Assembly (NCBI RefSeq): GCF_014648495.1
Contig: NZ_BMRF01000005.1
Location: 62,001 to 126,000 of the forward strand
Reading direction: 5' to 3'
Origin: Actinomadura cremea
GTDB taxonomy: Bacteria > Actinomycetota > Actinomycetes > Streptosporangiales > Streptosporangiaceae
Length of the DNA: 64,000 nucleotides
The translations under genes were made by a program, and so were the position numbers. Each line of letters begins with the position of its first letter. Position 1 is the first letter of the stretch. This document shows, piece after piece, positions 20,260 to 28,479 of this stretch. The notes under the pieces were generated by a model. That model was not told the origin of the DNA. It ran no database searches and was given only the letters and a program-made list of their open reading frames with translations.

Positions 20260-20716
20260 GGCCCTCATCGCAAAGTCGGGGTTCGGTGGAGTGGGTGCGA
20301 CGCGCCGGTTACCACCTAGCCGCGGAGAGATATGCCTTGGCGTGCCAGGTTACCTGCGTTTGCCTTGTACATGACTCCCCCGAGCCGGGTGGCCGCGCGT
20401 CCGGCGCACGGCGCCGCCCCCGCGTCGCGGCGGGGCATTGCCTTATGCGCTCTTTATACAGTGCCGGGTTTGTCAAGAGTGACGTCCGAAACCGGTGCGG
20501 GCACGGCCGGAACCGGGCGGAATCCATCACCGCGTTCGGCGTGTCGCGGGCGGATCGCCGCGCGGGACGGGCGATGGCGGTGAACCCGGCATTGCGACCA
20601 TGACAGGATGACCTGACCGGACGCACGCGGTGGACGCACCGGGCCCGCAAGGTGCCGACCGGGCCCCGCCGCAGGGATCGCAGTACAGATCGCCGCCGAG
20701 ATCGCAGGGAGCCGCC
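20260..20716. promoter_or_regulatory. 457-bp divergent regulatory region upstream of mtrA
   Basis: No gene. It must contain promoters for mtrA (left) and the membrane-protein cluster (right). Two GGTTACC motifs at 20307-20313 and 20348-20354 contain the GTTAC/GTAAC core of known MtrA boxes but are 41 bp apart, not the usual direct repeat with 6-bp spacing. A locally AT-rich stretch with TATAC lies at 20450-20476. Autoregulation by MtrA is possible but unproven. Confidence 0.4.
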
Positions 20717-21796
20717 ATGCCGGTACCGGACGGCCGGGACGTCGCCGTGGAGGAGACCGTCCCGTTCCGCCCCATGTCGATCTCGGAGCTGCTGGACGGC
20801 GTGATCGCGGGAATCCGGCGCCGCCCCCGGGCGATCCTGGGGATGTCGGTGACGGTGGCGGCGGTGATCCAGGTGGCCGGGTCCGTCGGCGCGTTCCTCT
20901 TCATCGGCGACGACGGCGGCGACGAGGTGACGCCCGACGTGCTGCTGAGCTCCTTCGGGGCGCAGGCGACGCTGAACGGGCTGCTGCTGGTGCTGTCGGG
21001 GTTCGGGATCCTGCTGCTGGCCGGGCTGCTGGCGCCGCTGCTGGGCCGCGAGCTGCTCGGGGTGCCGGTCCCGGCGCGGCGGGCGCTGCGCGAAGCCCGT
21101 CCGGTGCTGGGACGGCTGCTGGGGACGGCGGCGGTCGTGATGGGCGCGTCGCTGCTCGCGGCGGCGCTGCCGGCCGTCCCGTTCGTCCTGCTGGCCGCGG
21201 CCGGGGCGCACCCGGCGGCCATCGCCGTGGCCGCGATCCTCGGGTTCTCCATCGGGTTCAGTCTGATGGTGTGGCTTTACGTGCTGCTCGTGCAGGCGGT
21301 TCCTGCGGTCGTCCTGGAGCGACGCACCGTGGGGGGTGCGCTCAAGCGCGCGCGGGCGCTCGCCAAGGGCCGCTGGTGGCGGCTGTGCGGCGCGCTCGTG
21401 CTGGCCCTGCTGGTGACCGTCTTCATGGGGCTCTTCGCCCTGCGGATCCCGTTCATAGTGATCCAGCTGGTCTTCTTCGGCGACGGCAGCGACACCGTGG
21501 CCGCGCTCGCGGTCGACACGGCCGGACGGATCGTGGCGTGGTCGGTCGTGCTGCCGTTCGACGCGGGCGTCATCGCGATGCTCTACATGGACCAGCGGAT
21601 GCGCCGGGAGGGATTCGACCTCGAGGTTCGCCTGCAGCGGACGTCGTCCACGAAGGGCACCCGAGGCGCACCGGCGGGCGTGCAGGGCGTGCAGGGCGTG
21701 CAGGGCGTGCAGGGCGTCGAGGCAGACGGAGCGGCAGACGAAGCCGCCCTCACATCGCTGTGGCGTCCCACTGACGGAACGGGGGCGACTCTCTGA
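20717..21796 (+). CDS. Polytopic membrane protein, glycerophosphoryl diester phosphodiesterase membrane-domain-like
   Basis: A 359-residue integral membrane protein with about six hydrophobic segments after the soluble start PFRPMSISELLDGVIAGIRRRPR. That motif is typical of actinobacterial proteins next to DUF4129 genes. The C-terminal cytoplasmic tail holds four exact 9-bp repeats (GCGTGCAGG, 21678-21713), coding for VQG units. Function unknown. ATG at 20717 has GGGAG 7 nt upstream; a GTG at 20630 without a ribosome site would add 29 residues. Its stop overlaps the next start by one base (TGATG). Confidence 0.72.
   Translation: MPVPDGRDVAVEETVPFRPMSISELLDGVIAGIRRRPRAILGMSVTVAAVIQVAGSVGAFLFIGDDGGDEVTPDVLLSSFGAQATLNGLLLVLSGFGILLLAGLLAPLLGRELLGVPVPARRALREARPVLGRLLGTAAVVMGASLLAAALPAVPFVLLAAAGAHPAAIAVAAILGFSIGFSLMVWLYVLLVQAVPAVVLERRTVGGALKRARALAKGRWWRLCGALVLALLVTVFMGLFALRIPFIVIQLVFFGDGSDTVAALAVDTAGRIVAWSVVLPFDAGVIAMLYMDQRMRREGFDLEVRLQRTSSTKGTRGAPAGVQGVQGVQGVQGVEADGAADEAALTSLWRPTDGTGATL
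21678..21713 (+). repeat. Four 9-bp tandem repeats inside the membrane-protein gene
   Basis: Four identical copies of GCGTGCAGG in frame, giving VQGVQGVQGVQG in the cytoplasmic tail. Such repeats can change copy number by slippage without breaking the frame. Confidence 0.95.
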
Positions 21797-22491
21797 TGCT
21801 CGGCTCCTTGTCGCTCGATCCGATCGACCGCGAGCAGGCCCGGGAGCTGGCCCGCCGCGAACTGGAGAAGCGGGCCTACCAGCGGGAGGAGCCCTCCTGG
21901 CTGGAACGGACGTGGAACGACTTCCTGGACTGGCTGCGCGAGCTGCTCGACCACTCGCCGGGCGGACAGGCGCAGGGCGACGGCAGCGGGCTGCTGTCGA
22001 TCGTGGTGATCGTGCTCGTGCTGGCGGCGGCGATCGCGCTGGTCGTCTGGCTGATGTGGGGGCGCGGCAACCCCCGGTCGCGGCGCGGGGGGCTGCTGGA
22101 CGACGCGCGGCCCGCGACGGCACTCGACCACCGGGCCGCCGCCGAGCGGCACGCGGCGGCCGGGCAGTGGGCCGAGGCGATCCGGGAGCGGCTCCGCGCC
22201 GTCGCGCGCGACCTGGAGGAACGCGCCGTCCTCGGGCCGCGTCCGGGCCGCACCGCCGACGAGCTGGCGAGCGAGGCGGGCGCGGCGGTGCCCGAGCTGG
22301 CGGACGCGCTGCGCGCCGGGGTGCGGGTCTTCGACGACGTCTGGTACGGCGACCGGCCCGGCACCGCCGACGGGTACGCGCAGATCAGGGACCTGGACGA
22401 GCGGTTGCGCGCGGCCCGTCCGGCGCCGCTGGAGTCCGACGGCCTCGTGCCGGCCGGGCAGTCCGACGAGGACGGGGGGCCGCGATGGTGA
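21796..22491 (+). CDS. DUF4129 domain protein
   Basis: A 231-residue protein: soluble N-terminal helix region (LDPIDREQARELARRELEKRAY), one TM helix at about 66-88, and a cytoplasmic DUF4129 domain (AERHAAAGQWAEAIRERLRAVARDLEERAVLGPRPGRTADEL, about 115-160). DUF4129 is usually found with MoxR and DUF58 genes and with transglutaminase-like proteins; biochemical role unknown. Overlaps its upstream neighbour by 1 bp and the next gene by 7 bp, so it is part of a tight operon. Confidence 0.85.
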   Translation: MLGSLSLDPIDREQARELARRELEKRAYQREEPSWLERTWNDFLDWLRELLDHSPGGQAQGDGSGLLSIVVIVLVLAAAIALVVWLMWGRGNPRSRRGGLLDDARPATALDHRAAAERHAAAGQWAEAIRERLRAVARDLEERAVLGPRPGRTADELASEAGAAVPELADALRAGVRVFDDVWYGDRPGTADGYAQIRDLDERLRAARPAPLESDGLVPAGQSDEDGGPRW

Positions 22492-23714
22492 TGCAGGCAC
22501 CGCCCACCGGAACGGGCACCGGCGGCGGAGCGGGGACGGCCGCCGAGCCGTCCGCGCGGCAGGTCGCCGGACGCCGCTGGCGCGCGTCCCGCGGCATCCT
22601 GGCGGCGCTCCTGGCCCTGGCGCTGATCGCGGTGATCCTGGCCGCGCTGCGCCCGTCGAGTTCCGCCGAGTCGCTCGATCCGGAGTCGCCGCGGCCGGAG
22701 GGCGGGCGCGCCCTCGCCGCGATCCTGGCGCAGCACGGCACGCGGGTCGACATCGCGCGGAGCGTGGACCCGGCCCTGGTCTCCCACGGTCCCGGCACCA
22801 CGCTGGTGGTGACGCACAGCGAGCGGCTCACCGACGCGGACCTGACGATCCTGCGCTCGTCCCAGGCGAACCTGGTGCTCGTCCAGCCCACGCCGTACGC
22901 GCTGTACGACCTGGCGCCCGGCGTCGACGCCACGGGGAACACGTACTCCGACGTGGACGCCCCCGGGTGCGGCCTTCAGGCCGCGAGCCTCGCGGGACCG
23001 GTCTCGTTCCAGGAGTCGTTCCTCTACGAGGCCGACCCCGGCGCCATGCAGGGCGACTCGACCGCCTGCTACGCGGAGACGGACGGCGCCCGCCTGGTGC
23101 AGGTGCAGGAGCCGGGTCGGACGGTCACCGTCCTGGGCTCGACGGCTCCGCTCGTCAACGAGCATCTGGAGAAGGAGGGCAACGCCGCGCTAGGCATGAA
23201 CCTGGCGGGGCCCGGCGCCCACACCGTGTGGCTGATGCCCGACCTTCCCGAGCCCGGCACCGCCGCGGGCGGTCAGTCGCTGACCGATCTGCTCCCGTTC
23301 GGGGTGAAGCTGTTCTTCCTGGGGCTGCTCGTCGCGGTGCTGCTGGTCGCGCTGTGGCGGGCCAGGCGGCTCGGCCCGGTCGTGGCGGAGGCGCTGCCGG
23401 TCGTGGTCCGCTCCGCCGAGACGGTCGAGGGCCGCGCCCGCCTGTACCGCGCGAGCCGCGCCCGCGACCGGGCGGCGGAGGCGCTGCGCGCGGGCGCCCG
23501 CGATCGGCTCGTCCCGCTGCTGGGGCTGCCGCGCTCGGCCGCGCAGGACCCGGCCGCCGCGCAGCAGATCGTCTCGGCCGTCGCCGGGCGCTCCACCTAC
23601 GAGGAAGCGGCCGTGGGCGGTGCCCTGTACGGTCCTGAACCCGTGGACGACGCCGGGCTGCTCGCCCTCACCGACGTCCTCGACGACCTGGAAAGGCAGG
23701 TACGCCAGTCGTGA
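22485..23714 (+). CDS. DUF4350 domain membrane protein
   Basis: A 409-residue protein with TM helices at about 38-55 and 272-292. The extracytoplasmic part between them has the DUF4350 features: GRALAAILAQHGTRVDIARS, then VVTHSERLTDADLTIL. The fold resembles glutamine-amidotransferase-like proteins without their active site. A cytoplasmic helical tail follows. Start ATG at 22485 lies inside the end of the DUF4129 gene; another ATG is two codons later. The stop overlaps the MoxR GTG start. Role unknown; context suggests envelope biogenesis. Confidence 0.82.
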   Translation: MVMQAPPTGTGTGGGAGTAAEPSARQVAGRRWRASRGILAALLALALIAVILAALRPSSSAESLDPESPRPEGGRALAAILAQHGTRVDIARSVDPALVSHGPGTTLVVTHSERLTDADLTILRSSQANLVLVQPTPYALYDLAPGVDATGNTYSDVDAPGCGLQAASLAGPVSFQESFLYEADPGAMQGDSTACYAETDGARLVQVQEPGRTVTVLGSTAPLVNEHLEKEGNAALGMNLAGPGAHTVWLMPDLPEPGTAAGGQSLTDLLPFGVKLFFLGLLVAVLLVALWRARRLGPVVAEALPVVVRSAETVEGRARLYRASRARDRAAEALRAGARDRLVPLLGLPRSAAQDPAAAQQIVSAVAGRSTYEEAAVGGALYGPEPVDDAGLLALTDVLDDLERQVRQS

Positions 23715-24778
23715 ACCACCCTGTTGAGCTCGGAAAGGGCGACGGGCCCGGCGACGGGCCGGGCGCCGAGCCGGGGACGGTGGCCGACACGCCGCCGGGC
23801 GCCGCCCCGGCGTCCGCGGAGACGCTGCGGCGCGCCGAGTCGGCCCGCGCGGCGCTGGCGGCGCTGCGCGGCGAGGTCGGCAAGACCGTCGTCGGGCAGG
23901 ACTCCGTGGTGACGGGCCTGGTGATCGCGCTGCTGTGCCGGGGGCACGTGCTGCTGGAGGGCGTCCCCGGGACCGCGAAGACGCTGCTCATCAAGACCCT
24001 GTCGCGGGCCCTCGACCTGGACTTCAAGCGCGTGCAGTTCACCCCCGACCTGATGCCGGGCGACGTGACGGGCTCGCTCGTCTACGACAACCGGACCTCG
24101 GAGTTCGAGTTCCGCGAGGGCCCGGTCTTCACGAACCTCCTGCTCGCCGACGAGATCAACCGGACGCCGCCCAAGACCCAGGCGTCCCTCCTGGAGGCCA
24201 TGGAGGAACGGCAGGTTTCGGTGGAGGGCTCCGCGCGCGCCCTGCCCGAGCCGTTCATCGTGTGCGCGACCCAGAACCCGGTCGAGTACGAGGGCACGTA
24301 CCCCCTGCCCGAGGCCCAGCTCGACCGGTTCCTCGTCAAGCTGACCGTGCCCGTCCCCACGCGGGACGAGGAGATCTCGATGCTGCAGCGGCACGCGTCC
24401 GGGTTCGACCCGCGCGACCTGTCGGAGGTCAGGCCGGTCGCGGGCGCGGAGGAGCTCGCCGCCGGACGGGCCGCGACGCGGGCCGTCCACCTCGACCCCA
24501 AGGTCGCCGCGTACGTGGTGGACCTGTGCCGCGCGACCCGCCAGTCCCCGTCCCTGCAGCTCGGGGTGTCGCCGCGCGGCGCGACGGCGCTGCTGGCGAC
24601 GTCCCGCGCGTGGGCGTGGCTGTCGGGCCGCGACTACGTGACGCCGGACGACGTGAAGGCGCTCGCGCGGCCGACGCTGCGGCACCGCGTGCAGCTGCGC
24701 CCGGAGGCGGAGCTGGAGGGCGCGACCACGGACGGCGTGCTGGAGGGCATCCTCGCCCACGTCCCCGCGCCGCGCTGA
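23711..24778 (+). CDS. MoxR-family AAA+ ATPase
   Basis: A 355-residue AAA+ chaperone-like ATPase. MoxR proteins help insert cofactors or assemble partners that have VWA or DUF58 domains. Visible: VVGQDSVVTGLVIALLCRGH, Walker A GVPGTAKT near 84-91, Walker B LLADEINR near 144-151, the sensor-1 CATQNP, and the Lid domain. The first 45 residues are Gly/Pro/Ala-rich. GTG start overlaps the previous stop as GTGA; its own stop overlaps the DUF58 start as TGATG. Confidence 0.93.
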   Translation: MNHPVELGKGDGPGDGPGAEPGTVADTPPGAAPASAETLRRAESARAALAALRGEVGKTVVGQDSVVTGLVIALLCRGHVLLEGVPGTAKTLLIKTLSRALDLDFKRVQFTPDLMPGDVTGSLVYDNRTSEFEFREGPVFTNLLLADEINRTPPKTQASLLEAMEERQVSVEGSARALPEPFIVCATQNPVEYEGTYPLPEAQLDRFLVKLTVPVPTRDEEISMLQRHASGFDPRDLSEVRPVAGAEELAAGRAATRAVHLDPKVAAYVVDLCRATRQSPSLQLGVSPRGATALLATSRAWAWLSGRDYVTPDDVKALARPTLRHRVQLRPEAELEGATTDGVLEGILAHVPAPR

Positions 24779-26070
24779 TGGCGCTGACCGGACGGCTGGG
24801 GCTGCTGGCGCTGCTCGGCGCGCTCGTCCCGATCCTGCTGCCGAGCTGGTGGACCCTGTTCGCGCTCTGGGGCGTGCTGCTCCTGGGCGTGGTCGCGGAC
24901 CTGGCGCTGGCGGGCAACGTGCGGGCGCTGCGGTTCCACCGGTCGGGCGACTCCCGGGTGCGGCTGGGCGAGTCGGCGCGGGTGACGCTGACGGTCGAGA
25001 ACCTCGGACGGCGGCGGCTGAAGGCCCGGCTGCGGGACGTGTGGCCGCCGAGCGCCGGGGCGACGCCCCGCACCGCCGACGTGGACGTCCCGGCCGGGGA
25101 GCGGCGCCGGGTGGAGCTCACCCTCACCCCGACCCGGCGCGGCGACCGGGAGGCCGTGACGGTCGTGGTGCGCTCGGTGGGCCCGCTGGGGCTGGCCGCG
25201 CGGCAGCTGTCGCGGCGGGCACCGTGGACGGTGCGGGCGCTGCCGGCGTTCCCGTCGCGCCGCCACCTGCCCGCGAAGCTCGCGCGGCTGCGGGAGCTGA
25301 CCGGCGCGCACGTCGCGCAGATCCGGGGGCAGGGCACCGAGTTCGACTCGCTGCGCGAGTACGTGGACGGCGACGACGTCCGCTCGATCGACTGGCGGGC
25401 CACCGCGCGCCGCGCCGACGTGGTCGTCCGGACGTGGCGGCCGGAGCGGGACCGCCGGATCTACCTCGTGCTGGACACCGGGCGGACGGCGGCGGGGCGC
25501 GTCGGCGACGTCCCCCGGCTGGACTGCTCGATGGACGCGGCGCTGCTGCTGGGCGCGCTGGCGTCCCGGGCGGGCGACCGCGTCGACATGCTGGCCTACG
25601 ACCGCCGCGTCCGCGCCCGGGTGGAGGGCGCGTCCCGGACGGACCTGCTGCCCGCGCTTGTGCACGCGCTGGCGCCGCTGGAACCGGAGCTGATCGAGTG
25701 CGACGCGGCCGGGATGGTGTCGACCCTGCTCGCGCGGGTGCGGCAGCGGTGCCTGGTCGTGCTGCTGACCGAGCTGAACACGGCGGCGATCGAGGAGGGC
25801 CTGCTGCCGCTGCTGCCGCAGCTGACCGCCCGGCACCTGGTCATGATCGCGGCCGTGACGGACCCGCGGATCGGGGAGATGGCGGCCGGGCGCGGCGACC
25901 TGGCGTCGGTGTACGACGCGGCCGCCGCCGAGCGGGCGCGCGGGGAGCGCCGCCGGCTCACCGCGGAGCTGCGCGGGCACGGCGTGGAGGTCGTGGACGC
26001 GCCGCCCGGCGAGATCGCGCCCGCCCTCGCCGACGCGTACCTGGCCCTCAAGGCCGCCGGACGGCTCTGA
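24778..26070 (+). CDS. DUF58 domain membrane protein
   Basis: A 430-residue partner of MoxR. Two TM helices in the first ~45 residues, a beta-rich extracytoplasmic-like stretch, then the DUF58 signature RGQGTEFDSLREYVDGDDVR-SIDWRATAR (about 180-208). It is followed by a VWA-like fold (VLDTGRT, D at the metal site) to the C-terminus. Last gene of the rightward operon 20717-26070. Exact role unknown; MoxR-DUF58 pairs are linked to envelope stress and assembly in other bacteria. Confidence 0.9.
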   Translation: MALTGRLGLLALLGALVPILLPSWWTLFALWGVLLLGVVADLALAGNVRALRFHRSGDSRVRLGESARVTLTVENLGRRRLKARLRDVWPPSAGATPRTADVDVPAGERRRVELTLTPTRRGDREAVTVVVRSVGPLGLAARQLSRRAPWTVRALPAFPSRRHLPAKLARLRELTGAHVAQIRGQGTEFDSLREYVDGDDVRSIDWRATARRADVVVRTWRPERDRRIYLVLDTGRTAAGRVGDVPRLDCSMDAALLLGALASRAGDRVDMLAYDRRVRARVEGASRTDLLPALVHALAPLEPELIECDAAGMVSTLLARVRQRCLVVLLTELNTAAIEEGLLPLLPQLTARHLVMIAAVTDPRIGEMAAGRGDLASVYDAAAAERARGERRRLTAELRGHGVEVVDAPPGEIAPALADAYLALKAAGRL

Positions 26071-26111
26071 GACGGCCCGGCGGGACCGACCGGCACCCGG
26101 CGGCACCCTGC

Positions 26112-26127
26112 ACGGGCCGGGGCCCGT
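26112..26127. terminator. Possible terminator between DUF58 and SpoIIM genes
   Basis: ACGGGCC-GG-GGCCCGT dyad between two convergent genes. The 2-nt centre forces a slightly shorter stem. Placement fits a two-way terminator. Confidence 0.4.
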
Positions 26128-26167
26128 CCGCGGCCCTGCGCGCCGCTCAGCCCGCCCCGGACGGGCG

Positions 26168-27163
26168 TCAGCCGGCCACGGGGGCGAGGTCGGGCCGCAG
26201 CTCGGCGTCGCCGGTCTCGCCCCGCCGGGTCGCCCGGCGGCCGAGGACGAGCACGTACGTGAGGAACGCGAGCTCGGCGACCACGCCGATCGACACGCGC
26301 AGCCAGGTCACGTGGACCCAGCCCGTGACGAACCCCTCGATCAGGCCCGAGACGAGGAGGACCGCGACGAGCCCGATGGCGATGCTCACGGCCGCCCGGC
26401 CCTCCTCGGCGAGGGCCTGGCCGCGGGTGCGCCGCCCCGGGTCCACGATCGTCCAGCCGAGTTTCAGGCCGCCCGCGACGGCGAGGTACACGGCGGTCAG
26501 TTCGAGCAGGCCGTGCGGCAGGATCAGCCCGAAGAAGATGTCGCCCTTGCCGTGGGCGAACATCAGCCCGCCCGTGAGCCCGAGGTTCACCTGGTTCAGC
26601 ACCAGGACGTACAGGGTGGGCAGGCCGAGCAGGATCCCGAAGATGATGGCGACCGCGGACACCCACGCGTTGTTGATCCAGACCTGGAAGGCGAAGGAGG
26701 CCGCGGAGTGCTCGGTGTAGTAGTTCGCGAAGTCCTCGTCGACGAGCTGCCGGATCTCGTCGGGCGCCCCCACCGCCGCCTGGACCTCCGGGTTCTGCAC
26801 CACCCAGATCGCCAGGGCGAGGGCCAGCAGGTTGCCCAGGACGGCGTTGCCCAGCCACCACCACCGCAACCGGTACGCGACCGCCGGGAACGTCACGGTG
26901 GCGAACCTGGAGGCGTCCCGCCACAGCGGCGCCCGGGCGCCCGCCACGGCCGCCCTGCCGCGCGCCACCAGCGACGACAGCCGCCCCACCAGCTCGGGGT
27001 CGGGCGAGCTGGACCGGACGACCGACAGGTGCGTCGCCGTGCGCTGGTAGAGCTCGACGAGCTCGTCCGCCTCCGCACCGGTCAGCTTCCGCCCCCGGTT
27101 GATGAGCTGCTCGAGGCGGTTCCAGTCGGGGTTGTGCGCGGCCACATAGGCGTCGACGTCCAC
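26168..27163 (-). CDS. SpoIIM-family (DUF95) membrane protein
   Basis: A 331-residue membrane protein of the stage II sporulation protein M family. Soluble N-terminal region begins MDVDAYVAAHNPDWNRLEQL. It is followed by at least five TM helices from about residue 100 and the motif FFGLILPHGLLELTAVYLAVAGG. In Bacillus SpoIIM acts with SpoIID/P in peptidoglycan remodelling; the actinobacterial homologues, typically next to an RDD gene, have no established function. GTG start at 27163; no clear ribosome site, so it may be leaderless. Divergent from the RDD gene 72 bp away. Confidence 0.87.
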   Translation of the reverse strand: MDVDAYVAAHNPDWNRLEQLINRGRKLTGAEADELVELYQRTATHLSVVRSSSPDPELVGRLSSLVARGRAAVAGARAPLWRDASRFATVTFPAVAYRLRWWWLGNAVLGNLLALALAIWVVQNPEVQAAVGAPDEIRQLVDEDFANYYTEHSAASFAFQVWINNAWVSAVAIIFGILLGLPTLYVLVLNQVNLGLTGGLMFAHGKGDIFFGLILPHGLLELTAVYLAVAGGLKLGWTIVDPGRRTRGQALAEEGRAAVSIAIGLVAVLLVSGLIEGFVTGWVHVTWLRVSIGVVAELAFLTYVLVLGRRATRRGETGDAELRPDLAPVAG

Positions 27164-27235
27164 CCGGGGAGACTAACGCGTCCGTCCGCCGAACCGGCAA
27201 AATAGACCAGACCCCCAGCTTTGGAGGATCGGCAC

Positions 27236-28312
27236 ATGGGCCAACTCGTCACCGGCGAGGCCGTCGCGCTCGACATCCGGGTCGCGCGGCTGCCCAGCCG
27301 CGGCTGCGCCCTGCTGATCGACCTGATGCTCCAGGCCACGATCCTCAACGTCGCGCTGTACTTCGTGAGCGCCACCGCGCTCATCGCCGACGAGGCGTGG
27401 GCGATCGGCCTGGGACTGCTGGCCACCGTGTTCGTGCTGGTCGGCTACCCGTGCGCGGCCGAGACGCTGACGCGGGGGCGCACGCTCGGCAAGATGGCCC
27501 TCGGCCTGCGGGTCGTCGGCGACGACGGCGGCCCGGTCCGGTTCCGGCAGGCGCTCGTGCGGGCCCTGGCGGGCTTCATCGAGTTCTGGACGTTCTACGG
27601 TTCGCCCGCGCTCATCGCCTCGTTCTGCAACCGGCGGGGCAAGCGGCTCGGCGACATGTTCGCGGGCACGGTCGTCATCCAGGAGCGTTCCGGGTCCGGC
27701 CTGTACCGGCCGGTCGCGATCATGCCCGCGCACCTGGTGCCGTGGGCGGGCACGCTGGAGCTGTCGATGCTCTCCGACGAGCTGGCGCTGACCGCGCGCC
27801 AGTACCTGTCGCGCTTCTGGGAGCTGCGGACGGACGTCCGCGACTCGCTCGGGCAGCGGATCGCCGACGACGTCGCCGCGGTGATCAGCCCGCCCCCGCC
27901 GCCGGGCGTCCGCCCGGAGATCATGCTGTCGGCCGTCCTGGCGGAACGGCGGCACCGCGAGCAGTGGCGGCTGGCCGAGCGCCGCGCCCGCCGCATGCGC
28001 CGGCTGGGGCTGCCCGCCCACGGGCCGGGCGCGCATCCGGCGGCCGTGATGGCGATGGCGGGCCCGCCGCCGGGGCCCGGCCCCTTCGCGCCGGGGCCGC
28101 CCGCGCCTCCGCCGTTCAGCGCGCCGCAGCCGGGCCGGCCCGCGTTCCTGCCGCCGCCGAACTACGGCTCGGGGCCGTACCAGGGCTACCTGACCGGCCC
28201 GCCGGGGCCGCAGTACCCGCCGGGGCCGCAGCCGTACCCGCCGGGAGCGCAGCAGCAGCCCTACCCGCCTCAGCCCCACCCGCAGCAGCCGTACCCGCCC
28301 CAGCACGGCTGA
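27236..28312 (+). CDS. RDD-family membrane protein with Pro-rich C-terminal tail
   Basis: A 358-residue protein. The RDD domain (about 10-150) has ARLPSRGCALLIDLML in TM1 and LTRGRTLGKMALGLRV, the typical Arg/Asp pattern. Roughly residues 210-358 are cytoplasmic and become a Pro/Gly/Gln/Tyr-rich tail (PPGPQPYPPGAQQQPYPPQP). RDD proteins are of mostly unknown transport or regulatory role. ATG at 27236 has TTGGAGGAT 9 nt upstream, preferred to an in-frame start at 27221. A terminator hairpin follows directly. Confidence 0.87.
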   Translation: MGQLVTGEAVALDIRVARLPSRGCALLIDLMLQATILNVALYFVSATALIADEAWAIGLGLLATVFVLVGYPCAAETLTRGRTLGKMALGLRVVGDDGGPVRFRQALVRALAGFIEFWTFYGSPALIASFCNRRGKRLGDMFAGTVVIQERSGSGLYRPVAIMPAHLVPWAGTLELSMLSDELALTARQYLSRFWELRTDVRDSLGQRIADDVAAVISPPPPPGVRPEIMLSAVLAERRHREQWRLAERRARRMRRLGLPAHGPGAHPAAVMAMAGPPPGPGPFAPGPPAPPPFSAPQPGRPAFLPPPNYGSGPYQGYLTGPPGPQYPPGPQPYPPGAQQQPYPPQPHPQQPYPPQHG

Positions 28313-28343
28313 CGTCCCGGGGCTTCGGGGGCCGCCCGGGACG
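28313..28343 (+). terminator. Hairpin terminator after RDD gene
   Basis: CGTCCCGGG / CCCGGGACG, 9-bp perfect stem, beginning at the base after the stop codon, with an inner GGC/GCC pair and TTCG loop. Confidence 0.72.
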
Positions 28344-28479
28344 GCCGCCGAGCTGGGACGTCGCGGGCCATTTGGCAGGTCACGCCCGTTCCGGGCGCCC
28401 GTCGTTGTGCATTTCTCCCACTTCCCTCACCCCCGCACGCTGCCTAATATCCGAACAAATTTCATGTTCTGGAGGTGGC

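Noticed and set aside
20453-20476. TTGACA ... TATAAA on the minus strand as an mtrA promoter
   Set aside because: The spacer is 12 bp, far from the 16 to 19 bp needed, so I do not call it.
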